Numbered from the stretch's first letter, positions 45,871 through 54,824 are shown. The stretch: DNA of 64,000 nt from Fodinibacter sp963747405 (GCA_963747405.1 CAVVFG010000025.1:168710-232709), one strand, 5' to 3'. Numbers and translations are program-made. Notes: generated by a model from the sequence alone, not told the origin.

Positions 45871-46093
45871 GCAGGGTCTCCATGTCCCGCAGCACCTGAG
45901 CAGCTTCGGCCCGGTCGGTGGGATCCGCGGCGAGGGCTTCGGCCTCGGCACGCAGGCGTTCTTGTGCCCGGCCGCGCGCAGCGTCGATCAAGGCAGCGCG
46001 GACAGCGGCTGAGACTGCAGTGCCGTCAGCCGTGAGGACTGCCAGGGCGCGCTCGGCGTCTTCGTCGGGGCGGAACGTGATCGTCTGAGACAT
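45860..46093 (-). CDS. Antitoxin partner of the MazF-type toxin
   Basis: A 77-residue protein, MSQTITFRPDEDAERALAVL, then AVSAAVRAALIDAARGRAQE and an acidic C-terminal helix. The pattern suggests a ribbon-helix-helix N-terminus with a toxin-binding tail. It lies directly upstream of and overlaps the toxin. TGTAA repeats (ATGTAACACCATTTGTAAG) just before the ATG are a likely autoregulatory site. Confidence 0.82.
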   Translation of the reverse strand: MSQTITFRPDEDAERALAVLTADGTAVSAAVRAALIDAARGRAQERLRAEAEALAADPTDRAEAAQVLRDMETLRAW

Positions 46094-46260
46094 GGCACGA
46101 ATGTAACACCATTTGTAAGACATCACGGCCAAGGGCACTAGCGGTCCGTGCCTTGACAACGCTCACAGACACGGCGACATCCGATGCTGCGCGTCCTCGT
46201 CGAACCTGCCATCCGCGGCAATGTGCGCGGGCATCCCATTACGGGACGCATCGTGGTTGC

Positions 46261-46553
46261 ATGAGTACGCAGATCACAGTCCGCCTTCCCGACGAGATGG
46301 TCGAGCGGCCGGCGGCGGGTCGGTTGCCCTTCTCTGCGGGCGGCCGTGTCGAGAGGCCTTTGACTATGAACGGGCCGGGCTGCTGGCCGATGTCGCAATC
46401 CTCGAGTCGGCGCTGTCCGCCGGTGGCGGGCCGCATGCCCAGCGACGCGCGGTCACGGTCGAGCTGTCCACCCGCAGCCGGTGTCTACATCGGTACCTGG
46501 TGGCGGCCGAGGGCGGCCGCGCCGAGAGCAACGACGTGGCAGGCGCCGAATAG
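46261..46553 (+). pseudogene. MazE/RHH-type antitoxin relic, frameshifted
   Basis: MSTQITVRLPDEMVE at 46,261 is a typical antitoxin start. The frame then degrades; in frame +3, further down, REAFDYERAGLLADVAILES resembles the C-terminal helix of the same antitoxin class. Two shifts would be needed to join them. No toxin gene follows. Confidence 0.6.
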
Positions 46554-46651
46554 CACCCCCGCGACCCGATCAGGTGCCGGTCCGGGGAGGCCGGGCAGAA
46601 CGAGCGGAATGCGGCTGATGTCCGCGTGGCGTTCGTTGGCCGAACCATGGC

Positions 46652-46663
46652 GTTACATGTAAC
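46652..46663. promoter_or_regulatory. Palindromic operator of the DUF3018-MazF operon
   Basis: GTTACATGTAAC is a perfect 12-bp palindrome 8 bases before the antitoxin ATG, within a wider CCATG...CATGG symmetry. Typical position for antitoxin autorepression. Confidence 0.7.
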
Positions 46664-46671
46664 ATGGAGTC

Positions 46672-46875
46672 ATGGCCGTGCGAGAGCGGGTGAGCGCGTA
46701 CCGGGCCCGGATGCGGGCCCAGGGCCTTCGGCCTGTCCAGATCTGGGTTCCCGACGTGCGCTCACCCGACTTCGCTGCCGAGGCACACCGCCAGTCCACG
46801 CTCGTGGCGGCCGCCGACCGCGTGAGTGACGACATGGAGTTCGTCGAGGCCGTCTCCGACGACTGGGCGGAATGA
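46672..46875 (+). CDS. DUF3018-family antitoxin (MazE-like)
   Basis: A 67-residue protein: RVSAYRARMRAQGLRPVQIWVPDVRSPDFAAEAHRQ (in parts) is the DUF3018 signature, usually partnered with MazF toxins. The acidic C-terminus (DDMEFVEAVSDDWAE) would bind the toxin. Its TGA overlaps the toxin ATG by 4 bases, and a palindrome precedes it. Confidence 0.9.
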   Translation: MAVRERVSAYRARMRAQGLRPVQIWVPDVRSPDFAAEAHRQSTLVAAADRVSDDMEFVEAVSDDWAE

Positions 46876-47198
46876 GACGCGGCGACATCGTCACCGTCGC
46901 GGGCGGGGTTTATGCGAGCAAGCCGCGGCCGGCGCTGGTCGTCCAGGACGACCGGTTCGACGCGACCGAGTCGTTGACTGTCTGTCCCTTCACGAGCAGC
47001 GACGTCGACGCGCCTCTCCTGCGGCTGCCGGTCACCGCTGACGAAGGGAACGGCTTGGGCCAGGACAGCCTCCTGATGGTCGACAAGATCAGCACCGTCC
47101 GACGAAGCAACGCTCACGCGGTGATCGGACGGCTCGAGGCAACGGCCCTGGTGGAGTTCGAGAGGCGGCTCTTGGTCTTCCTCGGGTTCGGCGGCTGA
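46872..47198 (+). CDS. MazF/PemK-type toxin
   Basis: A 108-residue toxin: MRRGDIVTVAGGVYASKPRPALVVQDD, then VCPFTSSDVDAPLLRLPV, and NGLGQDSLLMVDKISTVRR. This is a complete PemK-like endoribonuclease. ATGA overlap with the DUF3018 antitoxin. The pair looks intact and functional. Confidence 0.92.
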   Translation: MRRGDIVTVAGGVYASKPRPALVVQDDRFDATESLTVCPFTSSDVDAPLLRLPVTADEGNGLGQDSLLMVDKISTVRRSNAHAVIGRLEATALVEFERRLLVFLGFGG

Positions 47199-47225
47199 AC
47201 GCGCCTGCAGCGGCAGGTGAGGACG

Positions 47226-47441
47226 TTAGGCGTCACCGAGGTCCCCGCGGCTCAGGCGCCGCTTCTTGCCGATCTGCCGCAGCACGGCCCATGGTTCACG
47301 CGCGGCACGACCAAGACGACGGTTCTTGTGCGGCTTACAGAGCTGGCAACCCTTGTGCTGCCGGTGAGGTGAGTGAGCCAAGGTGGCTCCGATCCGTGAC
47401 CAACACCCGCCACGGAGGGCGGGGTGGGCACGATCGAGCAA
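47226..47441 (-). CDS. Small Cys-x2-Cys protein
   Basis: Up to 71 residues; the convincing part is the C-terminal ~43: KGCQLCKPHKNRRLGRAARE and LRQIGKKRRLSRGDLGD. A Cys-x2-Cys and a strongly basic tail resemble small nucleic-acid-binding-like actinobacterial proteins. The true start is unclear. It converges on the MazF gene. Confidence 0.45.
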   Translation of the reverse strand: MLDRAHPALRGGCWSRIGATLAHSPHRQHKGCQLCKPHKNRRLGRAAREPWAVLRQIGKKRRLSRGDLGDA

Positions 47442-47586
47442 TCATGGAGCCAACCGTACTCGCGCGCCGAGCGGCGCGACAGGACGTCTTCAGATCGGCA
47501 GCTCCCGGGACCGGGCAAGACCAACGCATCCACCAACCGATCCGCGGCGATAGCGGATGGATCTCGCCGGTGCGCGGCTGCACGCG

Positions 47587-47827
47587 CTAGGGCAGGAGGT
47601 CCAGGTACTTCTTGCGCGCCGGCATGGCGTGGATGAGTAGTTCCTCGCCGCTCGGCAGCACTAGGACGACGGTCTCCAGCAGCAGGGCTCGGGTGTCGAA
47701 GCCAAGGCGCAGCTCCCGTTGAGTCCGGCCGTCCTCGCACAGTGGTTCAATCCACGCCGACCATTCAGCGGCTTGGATCGCATCCTCGGCAGACGCCGTG
47801 CTTGAGTGCGCTCGGGTGGACCCTCAC
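47587..47827 (-). pseudogene. KHG-family toxin, frameshifted
   Basis: A GTG at 47,827, overlapping the antitoxin stop, reads VRVHPSALKHGV and then goes out of frame. Dropping one base after the Val codon continues as AEDAIQAAEWSAWIEPL, LRLGFDTRALLLETVVL and LLIHAMPARKKYLDLLP to a TAG at 47,587. This matches the two KHG proteins at 58.1 and 58.7 kb. A single indel inactivates it. Confidence 0.75.
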
Positions 47828-48057
47828 GCAGCGAAGTGGGCCAGCGCAGCGCGGATGGCTTCGGACCTGCTCATGTCATTCTGCGCGGCGACCGCGTCGA
47901 GGGCATCGAGCTCTTCAGCGGTCAGGCGGACCGCCACGACCTGCATCGGCTGAGCCCCACGACCGGGACGTCCACGGCCCCGTCGCTTGAGCTCTTCGAC
48001 GTCGTAGCCCTGTTCGGCTTCATCGGCCCACTGCTGGATCTGCTCTTCACTCACCAC
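47824..48057 (-). CDS. Ribbon-helix-helix antitoxin
   Basis: A 77-residue protein. An N-terminal acidic helix (EEQIQQWADEAEQGYDVEELK) and the linker RRGRGRPGRG are followed by an RHH fold: QVVAVRLTAEELDALDAVAA, MSRSEAIRAALAHF. This is an antitoxin of the RHH class that normally controls the downstream toxin; here the toxin is broken. TCGT-TAT-ACGA and a further ACGA just upstream of the GTG are likely operator elements; the transcript may be leaderless. Confidence 0.82.
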   Translation of the reverse strand: MVSEEQIQQWADEAEQGYDVEELKRRGRGRPGRGAQPMQVVAVRLTAEELDALDAVAAQNDMSRSEAIRAALAHFAA

Positions 48058-48181
48058 TCGTAAATCGTATAACGAAAGCCGGATGTATGATCAGATACCT
48101 CGTTGCAGCCCGCAGCGGTGCGGCGCAACATCGGTGCGGGCTGCCGCATTCGCGGTCAGGAGAGCCACCCAGCACCATGAC

Positions 48182-49099
48182 TCATGTTCCCGAGGCCATG
48201 TAGGCGGCCAGGATGTAGTTGGGGTGGCGGTCCAGGTTCTTGCGGGCCCGGTGGTAGCGCATGGTGGTGCGCGGGTCGGCGTGACGGGCCGCGATTTGTA
48301 CGTCGCGCAGGTCGACGCCGGCGTCGAGCATGGTGGTCACGAAGGTGTGCGGCAGCATGTGTGGGTGCATCCGTGCGGCGTGCACGCCGGCGACCTGGGC
48401 GAGGCGGTGCAGTCGGCGGGTGGCGCAGTGCCGGTCCATCCGGGTGCCGCTTCGGGTGCGCAGGATCGGCCCGCCCTCGCGGTCGGCGACGGCGCGCTCG
48501 ATGGCCCGCGACACCGCCGGTGGTAACGGGGTGAGCACGACCTTGCCGCCCTTGCCGCGGACCTTGAGCACGCGGTGGCCGTGCTCCTCGCCCAGGTCTT
48601 CGATGTTCGCACCACAGGCCTCGAAGATCCGCGGCCCGAGCAGGCCCAGCATTGCCACCAGCGCGAAGTCGTTGATGTTCGGTGAGGTCCGGGCGGTGGC
48701 GAGCATGGCCTCGAACTGCAGGTGGGTCAGGCCCAGGGTGGGTGACTCGGGCGGCACGTTGGGCCGGCGCATGTACTCCGCCGGGGAGTGCGCCAGGACC
48801 TCGTCGATCACGCAGGTGCGGTAGAACCCGGCCACGACCGCGACCCGGCGGCTGATCGTGGACGGCTTGCGCCGGCGCACTTCCTGCATCCACCGCACGT
48901 ACAGCTCGACGTGGGCCCGCTGAGCAGCCAACGGGTCCAGGCCGCGCTCTTCGCACCAGGTGACGAAGGCGCGCAGGTCGGACTCGGTGTGGACGCGGGA
49001 CTGGCCCTTGAAGCGGGCGAGGTAGGCAGCCACTGCGTGGCGGAGACGGTCCGAGACCGGAGGCAGGACGACGGGAACCAGAATCTGTGAAGTAGCCAT
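48182..49099 (-). CDS. Tyrosine recombinase/integrase with altered catalytic arginine
   Basis: A 305-residue integrase with an N-terminal core-binding domain (RHAVAAYLARFKGQSRVHTESDLRAF, in parts) and a catalytic domain. Visible: LGLLGPRIFEACGANIEDL (Arg I), VRGKGGKVVLTPLP (Lys), and the nucleophile in TTMRYHRARKNLDRHPNYIL. The HxxR motif reads HPHMLPHTF where relatives have HMLRHTF, so the second catalytic Arg has become Pro. It is probably inactive. I use the ATG at 49099. Confidence 0.85.
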   Translation of the reverse strand: MATSQILVPVVLPPVSDRLRHAVAAYLARFKGQSRVHTESDLRAFVTWCEERGLDPLAAQRAHVELYVRWMQEVRRRKPSTISRRVAVVAGFYRTCVIDEVLAHSPAEYMRRPNVPPESPTLGLTHLQFEAMLATARTSPNINDFALVAMLGLLGPRIFEACGANIEDLGEEHGHRVLKVRGKGGKVVLTPLPPAVSRAIERAVADREGGPILRTRSGTRMDRHCATRRLHRLAQVAGVHAARMHPHMLPHTFVTTMLDAGVDLRDVQIAARHADPRTTMRYHRARKNLDRHPNYILAAYMASGT

Positions 49100-49468
49100 T
49101 CCGCAGCGTCCGCCCGACGCCGGCAACGGTCAAGGAATCGCGCCACGTGCGGCAGGACTCCCAGCGATCTCATGGCCAAAGTGCTCCGGTCGTCACCGAC
49201 CCGGCACGACATCCCAGCAGCGGTCACTGCCCTCCTCACGACTGGCGGGCGCACGGTCTGCCGCAAGACCTCACGGATCAGATTCGGAAAGTGCTGACCC
49301 GCCAGCCGCTACCGGAACCGAGCCTCCCAGCAACACCAGGCACCCGGCTAGAACTCATGAGATCCGGATGTTTCGAAGGCGAGTCTTACCAGGATGTGAC
49401 GCATCCACGACGTCACGGATCGACCATCACGGCGTCGCAACTGGCGCCGGGCCCACTACCCTCGCGGT
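49100..49468. other. Non-coding gap beside the integrase
   Basis: About 370 bases upstream of both the integrase and the GNAT gene. I see no convincing reading frame, RNA gene or repeat. It may contain the promoter of each. Confidence 0.4.
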
Positions 49469-50062
49469 GTGCCCGAGTTCAGATGGCGACCGGCCAACGA
49501 CGCGACGAGCCAGGACGTCGAGGCCGTGTTCGACGCGGGCGGCACCCGAAAGTGCCGCTGCCAGGCGCTCAAGGTCCCGGGCTGGATCTGGCGCGACACG
49601 ACCCAGGAGGAGCGCGACGCCGCGCTCCTGGAGCAGGCCGGCTGCGGCACCAGCGGCCCCACCTCCGGCCTGATCGGGTACCTCGACGGCGAGCCGGCCG
49701 GCTGGGTCGCCATCGAGCCGCGGGAGAACTACCCGAGGATCTGGGCCCGGCAGAAGTCCTGGATGCGGATGGACCCCGACCTCGAGGGCGTCTGGTCGGT
49801 CACGTGCTTCGTCGTGCGCAAGGGCCTTCGTCGACAGGGACTGATGTACGAGCTTGCCGCCGCCACCGTCGAGTACGGCAGACAGGTCGGCGCTCGTGTC
49901 CTGGAGGGCTATCCCACCGAGCCGCCGCCGGGGAAGACCGTGATCTGGGACGAGGCGTCGGTCGGGCTGCTCCAGGTCTTCCTCGACGCCGGCTACGAGG
50001 TCGAGGCATCGCCCACCCTGCGCCGCAGGGTGGTGCGCCACCGACTCGGCGCGTCGTCCTGA
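49469..50062 (+). CDS. GNAT-family N-acetyltransferase
   Basis: A 197-residue GNAT-fold protein. The acetyl-CoA loop is FVVRKGLRRQGLMYELAAATVEYGR, preceded by SGLIGYLDGEPAGWVAIEPRE. The N-terminal AVFDAGGTRKCRCQ is typical of a subgroup of actinobacterial GNATs. GTG start. The acceptor substrate is unknown. Confidence 0.85.
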   Translation: MPEFRWRPANDATSQDVEAVFDAGGTRKCRCQALKVPGWIWRDTTQEERDAALLEQAGCGTSGPTSGLIGYLDGEPAGWVAIEPRENYPRIWARQKSWMRMDPDLEGVWSVTCFVVRKGLRRQGLMYELAAATVEYGRQVGARVLEGYPTEPPPGKTVIWDEASVGLLQVFLDAGYEVEASPTLRRRVVRHRLGASS

Positions 50063-50304
50063 CGGTCGGTTGTTCGGCCAATCCGAGACATGCGCGTACC
50101 CCCGGGCAGGAACGTACAGCGCGCGATCCGCGGCATTTGCGGACGTTTGAACACGAAGGTGTCGACCTGTGAATGGGTGCAAGCCAGGTCTGCCCACCTC
50201 CGTAGGGAGGATTGCCCTCTCACCCTCTCCTGACATTCCGACGTAGCTACGCCTGCCGTGCCCCTTGTAGGAGGATGTCCTATGCAACGTTGGAGGGAGC
50301 CGTG

Positions 50305-50641
50305 ATGCCTGTCGAGGAGAAGCCTCGCCAACACGACGAGGCTGCGCCGCTTTCGGACCTTGCCACCGCCCCACGCCACGCGCTTATTGCGGACCCCTCG
50401 GAGGTGACCCACTTCGTGTGCTGCCGCACAGAGCCGTGGGATGTTGCAATGTGCGGCTACGACATCAGCCCAGGCGAATCTCAACTTCGTCGGTGACACC
50501 TGCGCCATGTGCATCGAGGTAGTGCTGGAGCAATGGCGCTCGAGGGGCGGCGACCCCCTCGACGAACACTGTCCCTACGACACCACGCCCTGCCCAAGCG
50601 ACCAGTGGCTCTTCAACCGCGTGGCACGCGAAACGAGCTAG
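50305..50641 (+). pseudogene. Small Cys-rich protein split by a frameshift
   Basis: MPVEEKPRQHDEAAPLSDLA, then VTHFVCCRTEPWDVAMCGYD, ending at 50,496. One base over, the adjoining frame continues FVGDTCAMCIEVVLEQWRSR to a stop at 50,639. Joined they give a ~110-residue protein with two Cys pairs, a likely zinc site. GGAGGG precedes the ATG. The 240 bases upstream hold no gene. Confidence 0.6.
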
Positions 50642-50789
50642 CCAGCAAACAGGCAACCGCTACATGTCCTGCGACTGCGCGGCGGAGGAGCGACGACTCG
50701 GAGCCGCCCGTCCGGAGTTGCCGCGCGCGTCACTCTGCGCGGCGGCCCGTGCGGGCGGTTCCAAGGACGGGCCAACGACCCTCCGGCCG

Positions 50790-51158
50790 CTACGGCAGGT
50801 CGCAGTGGAGCTGCTCGAGCAGCACCTTGTCCTTATCGGTGTTGGGTGAGACCCACGCCCTGTCATACAGCACGGTCAGCTTCACGTCCTCGGGCCCGCC
50901 CACGGTCACGATGTACGCCTTCTGCGGCCCGCTGGTCAGCTCCGCGTCCGTGCCGCGCTCCACGTCCCCGGCAACGGTTTCGGCATCGACCTCGTACCCG
51001 GCCGCGGCCAAGCACCGACCCAGCGACTGCCCGGTCATCCGCTCCGCCGCCAGGGCCATGCCAGCTGCCCGCTGCTCCTCCTGGGTGGGCGGGCTCGAGC
51101 ATGCCCCCACGGCCAGGACTGACACGGTGGTAGCGGCCAGGGCCAACAAGGTGCGCAC
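50790..51158 (-). CDS. Hypothetical lipoprotein
   Basis: A 122-residue protein with signal peptide MRTLLALAATTVSVLAVGAC; the lipobox is AVGAC at Cys 20. Mature domain: GQSLGRCLAAAGYEVDAE, VKLTVLYDRAWVSPNTDKDK. No known family. The GTG start is only 10 bases from an IS1182 target site, so its native promoter has been displaced. Confidence 0.7.
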   Translation of the reverse strand: MRTLLALAATTVSVLAVGACSSPPTQEEQRAAGMALAAERMTGQSLGRCLAAAGYEVDAETVAGDVERGTDAELTSGPQKAYIVTVGGPEDVKLTVLYDRAWVSPNTDKDKVLLEQLHCDLP

Positions 51159-52360
51159 CGGGTGAACCTAGGAGCGTGGGTCAGTAACACGCCAGCTGGG
51201 GTACCCGGTCGCGGCGCTGGCTCGGGTGAGAATCTGGTGTGCGAGGCGATGAGAACCCTGAGGGCTTGTTCGAGGTAGGTCTCCAGGAGGCGGGGACGCG
51301 GCGGGCGGTGGCCAAGGGCGCAGTGGATAAGACGTTCCGGGCCTTCGACCCGGACCAGGGCCTGTTGTTGCCGCCGTCGTTGGATGAGTGGTTGCCAGCT
51401 GATCACCTGGCCCGGTTCATCGCCGACCTGGTCGATGAGCATCTGGACCTATCCCGGATCCAGTTGGCTTACACCGAGGGTCGTGGTGCGCCACCGTTCG
51501 ATCCGCGGTTGATGGTGCGGATCCTGCTGTACGGCTACACCACCGGGGTGCGCTCCTCGCGCAAGCTGGAGGCCGCTTGTGTCGACGTGGTCGCGTTCCG
51601 TTGGCTCGCGGGCGGTGCGGCACCGGACTACCGCTCGATCGCCCGGTTCCGCAAACGTCACCTGTCCGCGTTGGGACACCTGTTCGTGCAGGCGTTGGCG
51701 TTGTGTCAGGCGGCGGGGATGGTCACGCTGGGCCGGGTCGCGTTGGATGGCACGAAGCTGCGCGCGAACGCCTCACGCCGTAAGGCGATGAGCTATGCGC
51801 GGATGAGTGAGAAGGAGAAGATCCTGGCCCAGGAGGTTTCCGACCTGCTCGCGCAGGCTGAGGCGATCGACAGGGCTGAGGACGCCCGGTACGGCAAGAA
51901 CCGTCGCGGCGACGAGCTGCCCGAGGAGCTGCGCCGCCGCGAGAGCCGGCTCGCGGCGATCCGTGAGGCCAAGGCGGCCCTTGAGGACGAGGCCCGTGAA
52001 CGCGCCGAAGCCGACGCCGAGGCCAAGGCCCGCGAGCGGGGCGAGGACGACGACACTGTCGCCGAGCGGGTCGCCGCGGCCGGGCGGAGGGCGGTGCCAA
52101 GACCGAAGGCGCAGCGTAACTTCACCGACCCGCAGTCGAAGATCATGAAGACCTCCGACGGGTCGTTCCACCAGTGCTTCAACGCCCAAGCCGTCGTCGA
52201 TGAACAGCACCAGGTGATCGTCGCCGCCGACGTCACTGACTGCGCCGCCGACCTGGGCAACCTGATCCCGATGACCGAGCAGGCCACCACCAACACCGGC
52301 CGAGCACCCAAGGAGGTGCTCGCCGACGCTGGTTACTGCTCGGCGCACAACCTCACCTAA

Positions 52361-52795
52361 GAGCGATCGAGCGAATAGGTTCAGGTTCAGACGTCGGATA
52401 GTAGGTCGTGTGTCCCATCGTAGCGTGGTACAGGCGATGCTGATGAGGCGTCGGGTGACGGTGATCACGGCGGCCAGTAAGAGGAAGAACTCGACGATGA
52501 TGCGTCGTTTGTCGGTGCTTCGGCGCAACTTGCCGAACCCGTTCATCCAGGAGTGGGTGCGCTCTACCACCCATCGTTTGCCGACCTGGATGGGTGAGGG
52601 TATGCCCTTACGGCGATGAGCTGTTGGTAGCCCAAGAGCTCGAGAAGGTCTCGGGTCTTGGTCCAGTCATAGCCGGCGTCCAGGTGCACGCCCGTCTCGT
52701 GCGGTGAGAGCCCACCCGCGTCGGGGACGCCAGCCAGGGTGGGTGCCAGCAGCGGTGAGTCGTGGGCGTTGGCCGGAGGCGGTAACGAAGACCAG
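52361..52795 (-). pseudogene. IS5-family transposase, C-terminal relic
   Basis: Reading leftwards: ANAHDSPLLAPTLAGVPDAG, VHLDAGYDWTKTRDLLELLG, then a one-base shift, then GIPSPIQVGKRWVVERTHSW and FGKLRRSTDKRRIIVEFFLL. These are the DDE-domain end of IS5-type transposases. The N-terminal part is missing and a frameshift lies near 52,600. Confidence 0.8.
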
Positions 52796-53542
52796 CGGGA
52801 TCCCGAAAGCATGTCGAGTCGACCCAGCGAGCGTTGATCGTAGCCGAGATTACCCGCTGATCGACTCCGGGAGATACGAAAATCACCGAAGGTAACTCTC
52901 CAGCAGTAGATAACCGTGCCTTCGACGATCCGGCCCAAGCCCTTCCAGGTCAAAGCCATGATATGGGGTCGTGCGGGGCCCATAACGAGAGATATGTCTT
53001 CTATGATACCTACCCCCAGCCAGACCAGTTTGACTGCGGCCCCGTCGAAGCGGAGGTGGCTCGGTACCAGAGGAAAGTCCAAAACAACAGTATAGCGATT
53101 CGCCGTAGTGGCTGCGGTAGCTGAGCATAAGCAGTGGGGGCCCGAAAAATTAGGTACGGCGCGAACGGTACGCAGCCTTCTCCCACATCGCGACCGCTCT
53201 CAGATTTCATGCGGTGGGTGGTGTCGCTGAGAGCGGTTTACGTGGTCAGCGAGGCCAGTATCGTCTATTGTAGCTCGGCCACAGCATCGCTGCGACACCC
53301 TTGCGATCGTGGTACAACACGAACCTCAGCGAGGCTCGGGGCAGGTACAATTCGCGGGTTTGGTCCACGGTGCGTTCCTAGTGGGCAGCGATGTACTCGG
53401 GGAACCAGGATAAGAAGATGGCAGAGCACGATCAGAACGTTCTGGAGACGTTGACTTGACACCACGTCTGCTACTGGGGTCCGTGCCTGTACCTTTATAT
53501 ACATTCGCTACAGCAGCCACACCCGCACCTATTGCCGTTTCT
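52361..53542. mobile_element. Nested degenerate IS5-like element with an atypical AT-richer half
   Basis: The insert lies between CTAA(G) repeats at 52,357 and 53,543. Its left half carries the C-terminal part of an IS5-family transposase on the minus strand. The right half, about 52,800-53,540, is clearly less GC-rich than everything around it and has no coherent frame. I could not find convincing terminal inverted repeats. Confidence 0.6.
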
Positions 53543-54166
53543 CTAAGCCGCTGATATGAGCGCCGCCACAGGCACCGAGTTCTTCATCGCCACCGGCCGA
53601 ACCAAGCACGACGACCCGCTGCCGGCATCGCCCCGTGGCCGGATCCCGACCGACGCGACCCCCAGGCAGCGGATGGCCAGGAAGCTCAAGACGAACAAGG
53701 GCCAGGCGGCGTACGCCAGACGCAAGGTCATCGTCGAACCCGTCTTCGGGCAGATGGCTACCCTGCAGAACGCCAAGCAGCTGCTCCTGCGAGGACTGCA
53801 CGGCGCGAGAGGTGAATGGCTGCTCCTGGCTGCCTGCCACAACCTGCGCAAACTCCACGGCCACCTCGGAACAGGTGGCCTGGGGACCCTGGCCACCGGC
53901 TGAGCCGGCCCCCGGGACCGGGCTGCACCGGGCGCCGCACCTCGATACCCCTCCCACCACCCCGGATAGCTCCCCCAACCCCAGCAAAGCCACAACCCGC
54001 ACGTCCCAGAGAGTCAACTCACCGCCGACCGACTCGACCGATACCGACCCACGCTCCTAGCAACGCGCCGGCCTCCGCGCCCGAAGAATCACGACGCCGA
54101 GGGCAAACGCTCATCGGCAGCAGCCCTCGCCCCATCCGCGGCAAATGAGTGCGAGAAGGACTTCGT

Positions 54167-54182
54167 GATATCCTGCGATATC
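54167..54182. promoter_or_regulatory. Operator of the vapBC-type operon
   Basis: GATATC occurs twice (54167-54172, 54177-54182), four bases apart, directly before the AGGAGGT ribosome site (54184) of the antitoxin gene. Each copy is itself a palindrome. Position fits antitoxin autorepression. Confidence 0.65.
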
Positions 54183-54195
54183 TAGGAGGTGCACC

Positions 54196-54417
54196 ATGCC
54201 TGACGTCCTGATCCGCAACTTCCCCGCCGAAGACCTCAACCTGCTCGATGAGCAGGCCGCCCGACTCGGTATCTCGCGAACCGAGTACCTGCGCCGGCAC
54301 CTTCACCGTGAGGCCCGCCGCACGGCGGGATCGGTGACCGCGGGTGACCTTCGGGCGGTGGCCGAACTACTGCCCGACCTTGCCGACGACACGATCATGT
54401 CCGACGCCTGGTCGTGA
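54196..54417 (+). CDS. vapB: VapB-type RHH antitoxin
   Basis: A 73-residue protein: PDVLIRNFPAEDLNLLDEQA and LGISRTEYLRRHLHRE form the ribbon-helix-helix domain. The C-terminal half (LRAVAELLPDLADDTIMSDAW) is the usual toxin-binding tail of mycobacterial-type VapB. Strong AGGAGGT site. Overlaps vapC by 4 bases. Confidence 0.9.
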   Translation: MPDVLIRNFPAEDLNLLDEQAARLGISRTEYLRRHLHREARRTAGSVTAGDLRAVAELLPDLADDTIMSDAWS

Positions 54418-54824
54418 GCACCTCCTGGCTGATCGACAAGTCCGCCCTGGTTCGGCTCGGTTCAAGCCCCGACGCTGACCAGTGGGCGAACCGGATCGAG
54501 CGCGGCCTGGTCGCCATCAGCACCGTCACCCTGCTCGAGGCCGGTTTCTCCGCACGCTCGTTCGTCGAGCTATCCCAAGCCATGCAGTCACCGCCCTTGG
54601 CGGTCATGCCGGTGGAGTACTTGACCCCCGCTGCCGAGGACCGAGCGGTCGAGGTGCAACGCCTGCTGGCACAGCGTGGCCAGCATCGCGCGCCGTCCGT
54701 CCCCGACCTGCTGATCGCCGCCGCAGCCGAGTTGAACCAGCGCACCGTCCTACACCTGGACAAGGACTTCGACCTCATCGCCGAACTCACCACGCAACCC
54801 GTCGAACGCCTCCGCATCGACTAA
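54414..54824 (+). CDS. vapC: VapC PIN-domain ribonuclease toxin
   Basis: A 136-residue PIN protein. Acidic residues of the active site are visible: Asp 8 in WLIDKSALVRL, Glu in TVTLLEAGFSAR, Asp in SVPDLLIAAAAE, and Asp in VLHLDKDFDLIAE. GTG start overlapping vapB. VapC toxins cleave tRNA or rRNA. Both genes are intact. Confidence 0.93.
   Translation: MSTSWLIDKSALVRLGSSPDADQWANRIERGLVAISTVTLLEAGFSARSFVELSQAMQSPPLAVMPVEYLTPAAEDRAVEVQRLLAQRGQHRAPSVPDLLIAAAAELNQRTVLHLDKDFDLIAELTTQPVERLRID

Larger units (their letters stand above)
51239..53903 (+). pseudogene. IS1182-family transposase, split by a nested insertion
   Basis: The first 373 residues match IS1182 transposases: FRAFDPDQGLLLPPSLDEWLP, RLMVRILLYGYTTGVRSSRKLE, RSIARFRKRHLSALGHLF, and EVLADAGYCSAHNLT. 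The C-terminal part resumes at 53,556 as GTEFFIATGRTKHDD, VIVEPVFGQMATLQNAKQ and ACHNLRKLHGHL, stopping at 53,901. The two halves are in the same frame if the insert and one CTAA copy are removed, but a TAA at 52,358, inside the target repeat, would still interrupt it. Confidence 0.88.
51172..54056. mobile_element. IS1182-family insertion sequence carrying a nested element
   Basis: Terminal inverted repeats GAGCGTGGGTCAGTA (left) and the inverse of GAGCGTGGGTCGGTA (right), flanked by CTAG on both sides (51168-51171, 54057-54060). The transposase gene is cut in two by an insert at 52,361-53,542. Without the insert the element would be about 1.7 kb. Confidence 0.88.

Noticed and set aside
49147..50172. 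A 341-residue frame overlapping the GNAT gene
   Set aside because: Arg/Pro/Ala-rich shadow of the acetyltransferase gene.
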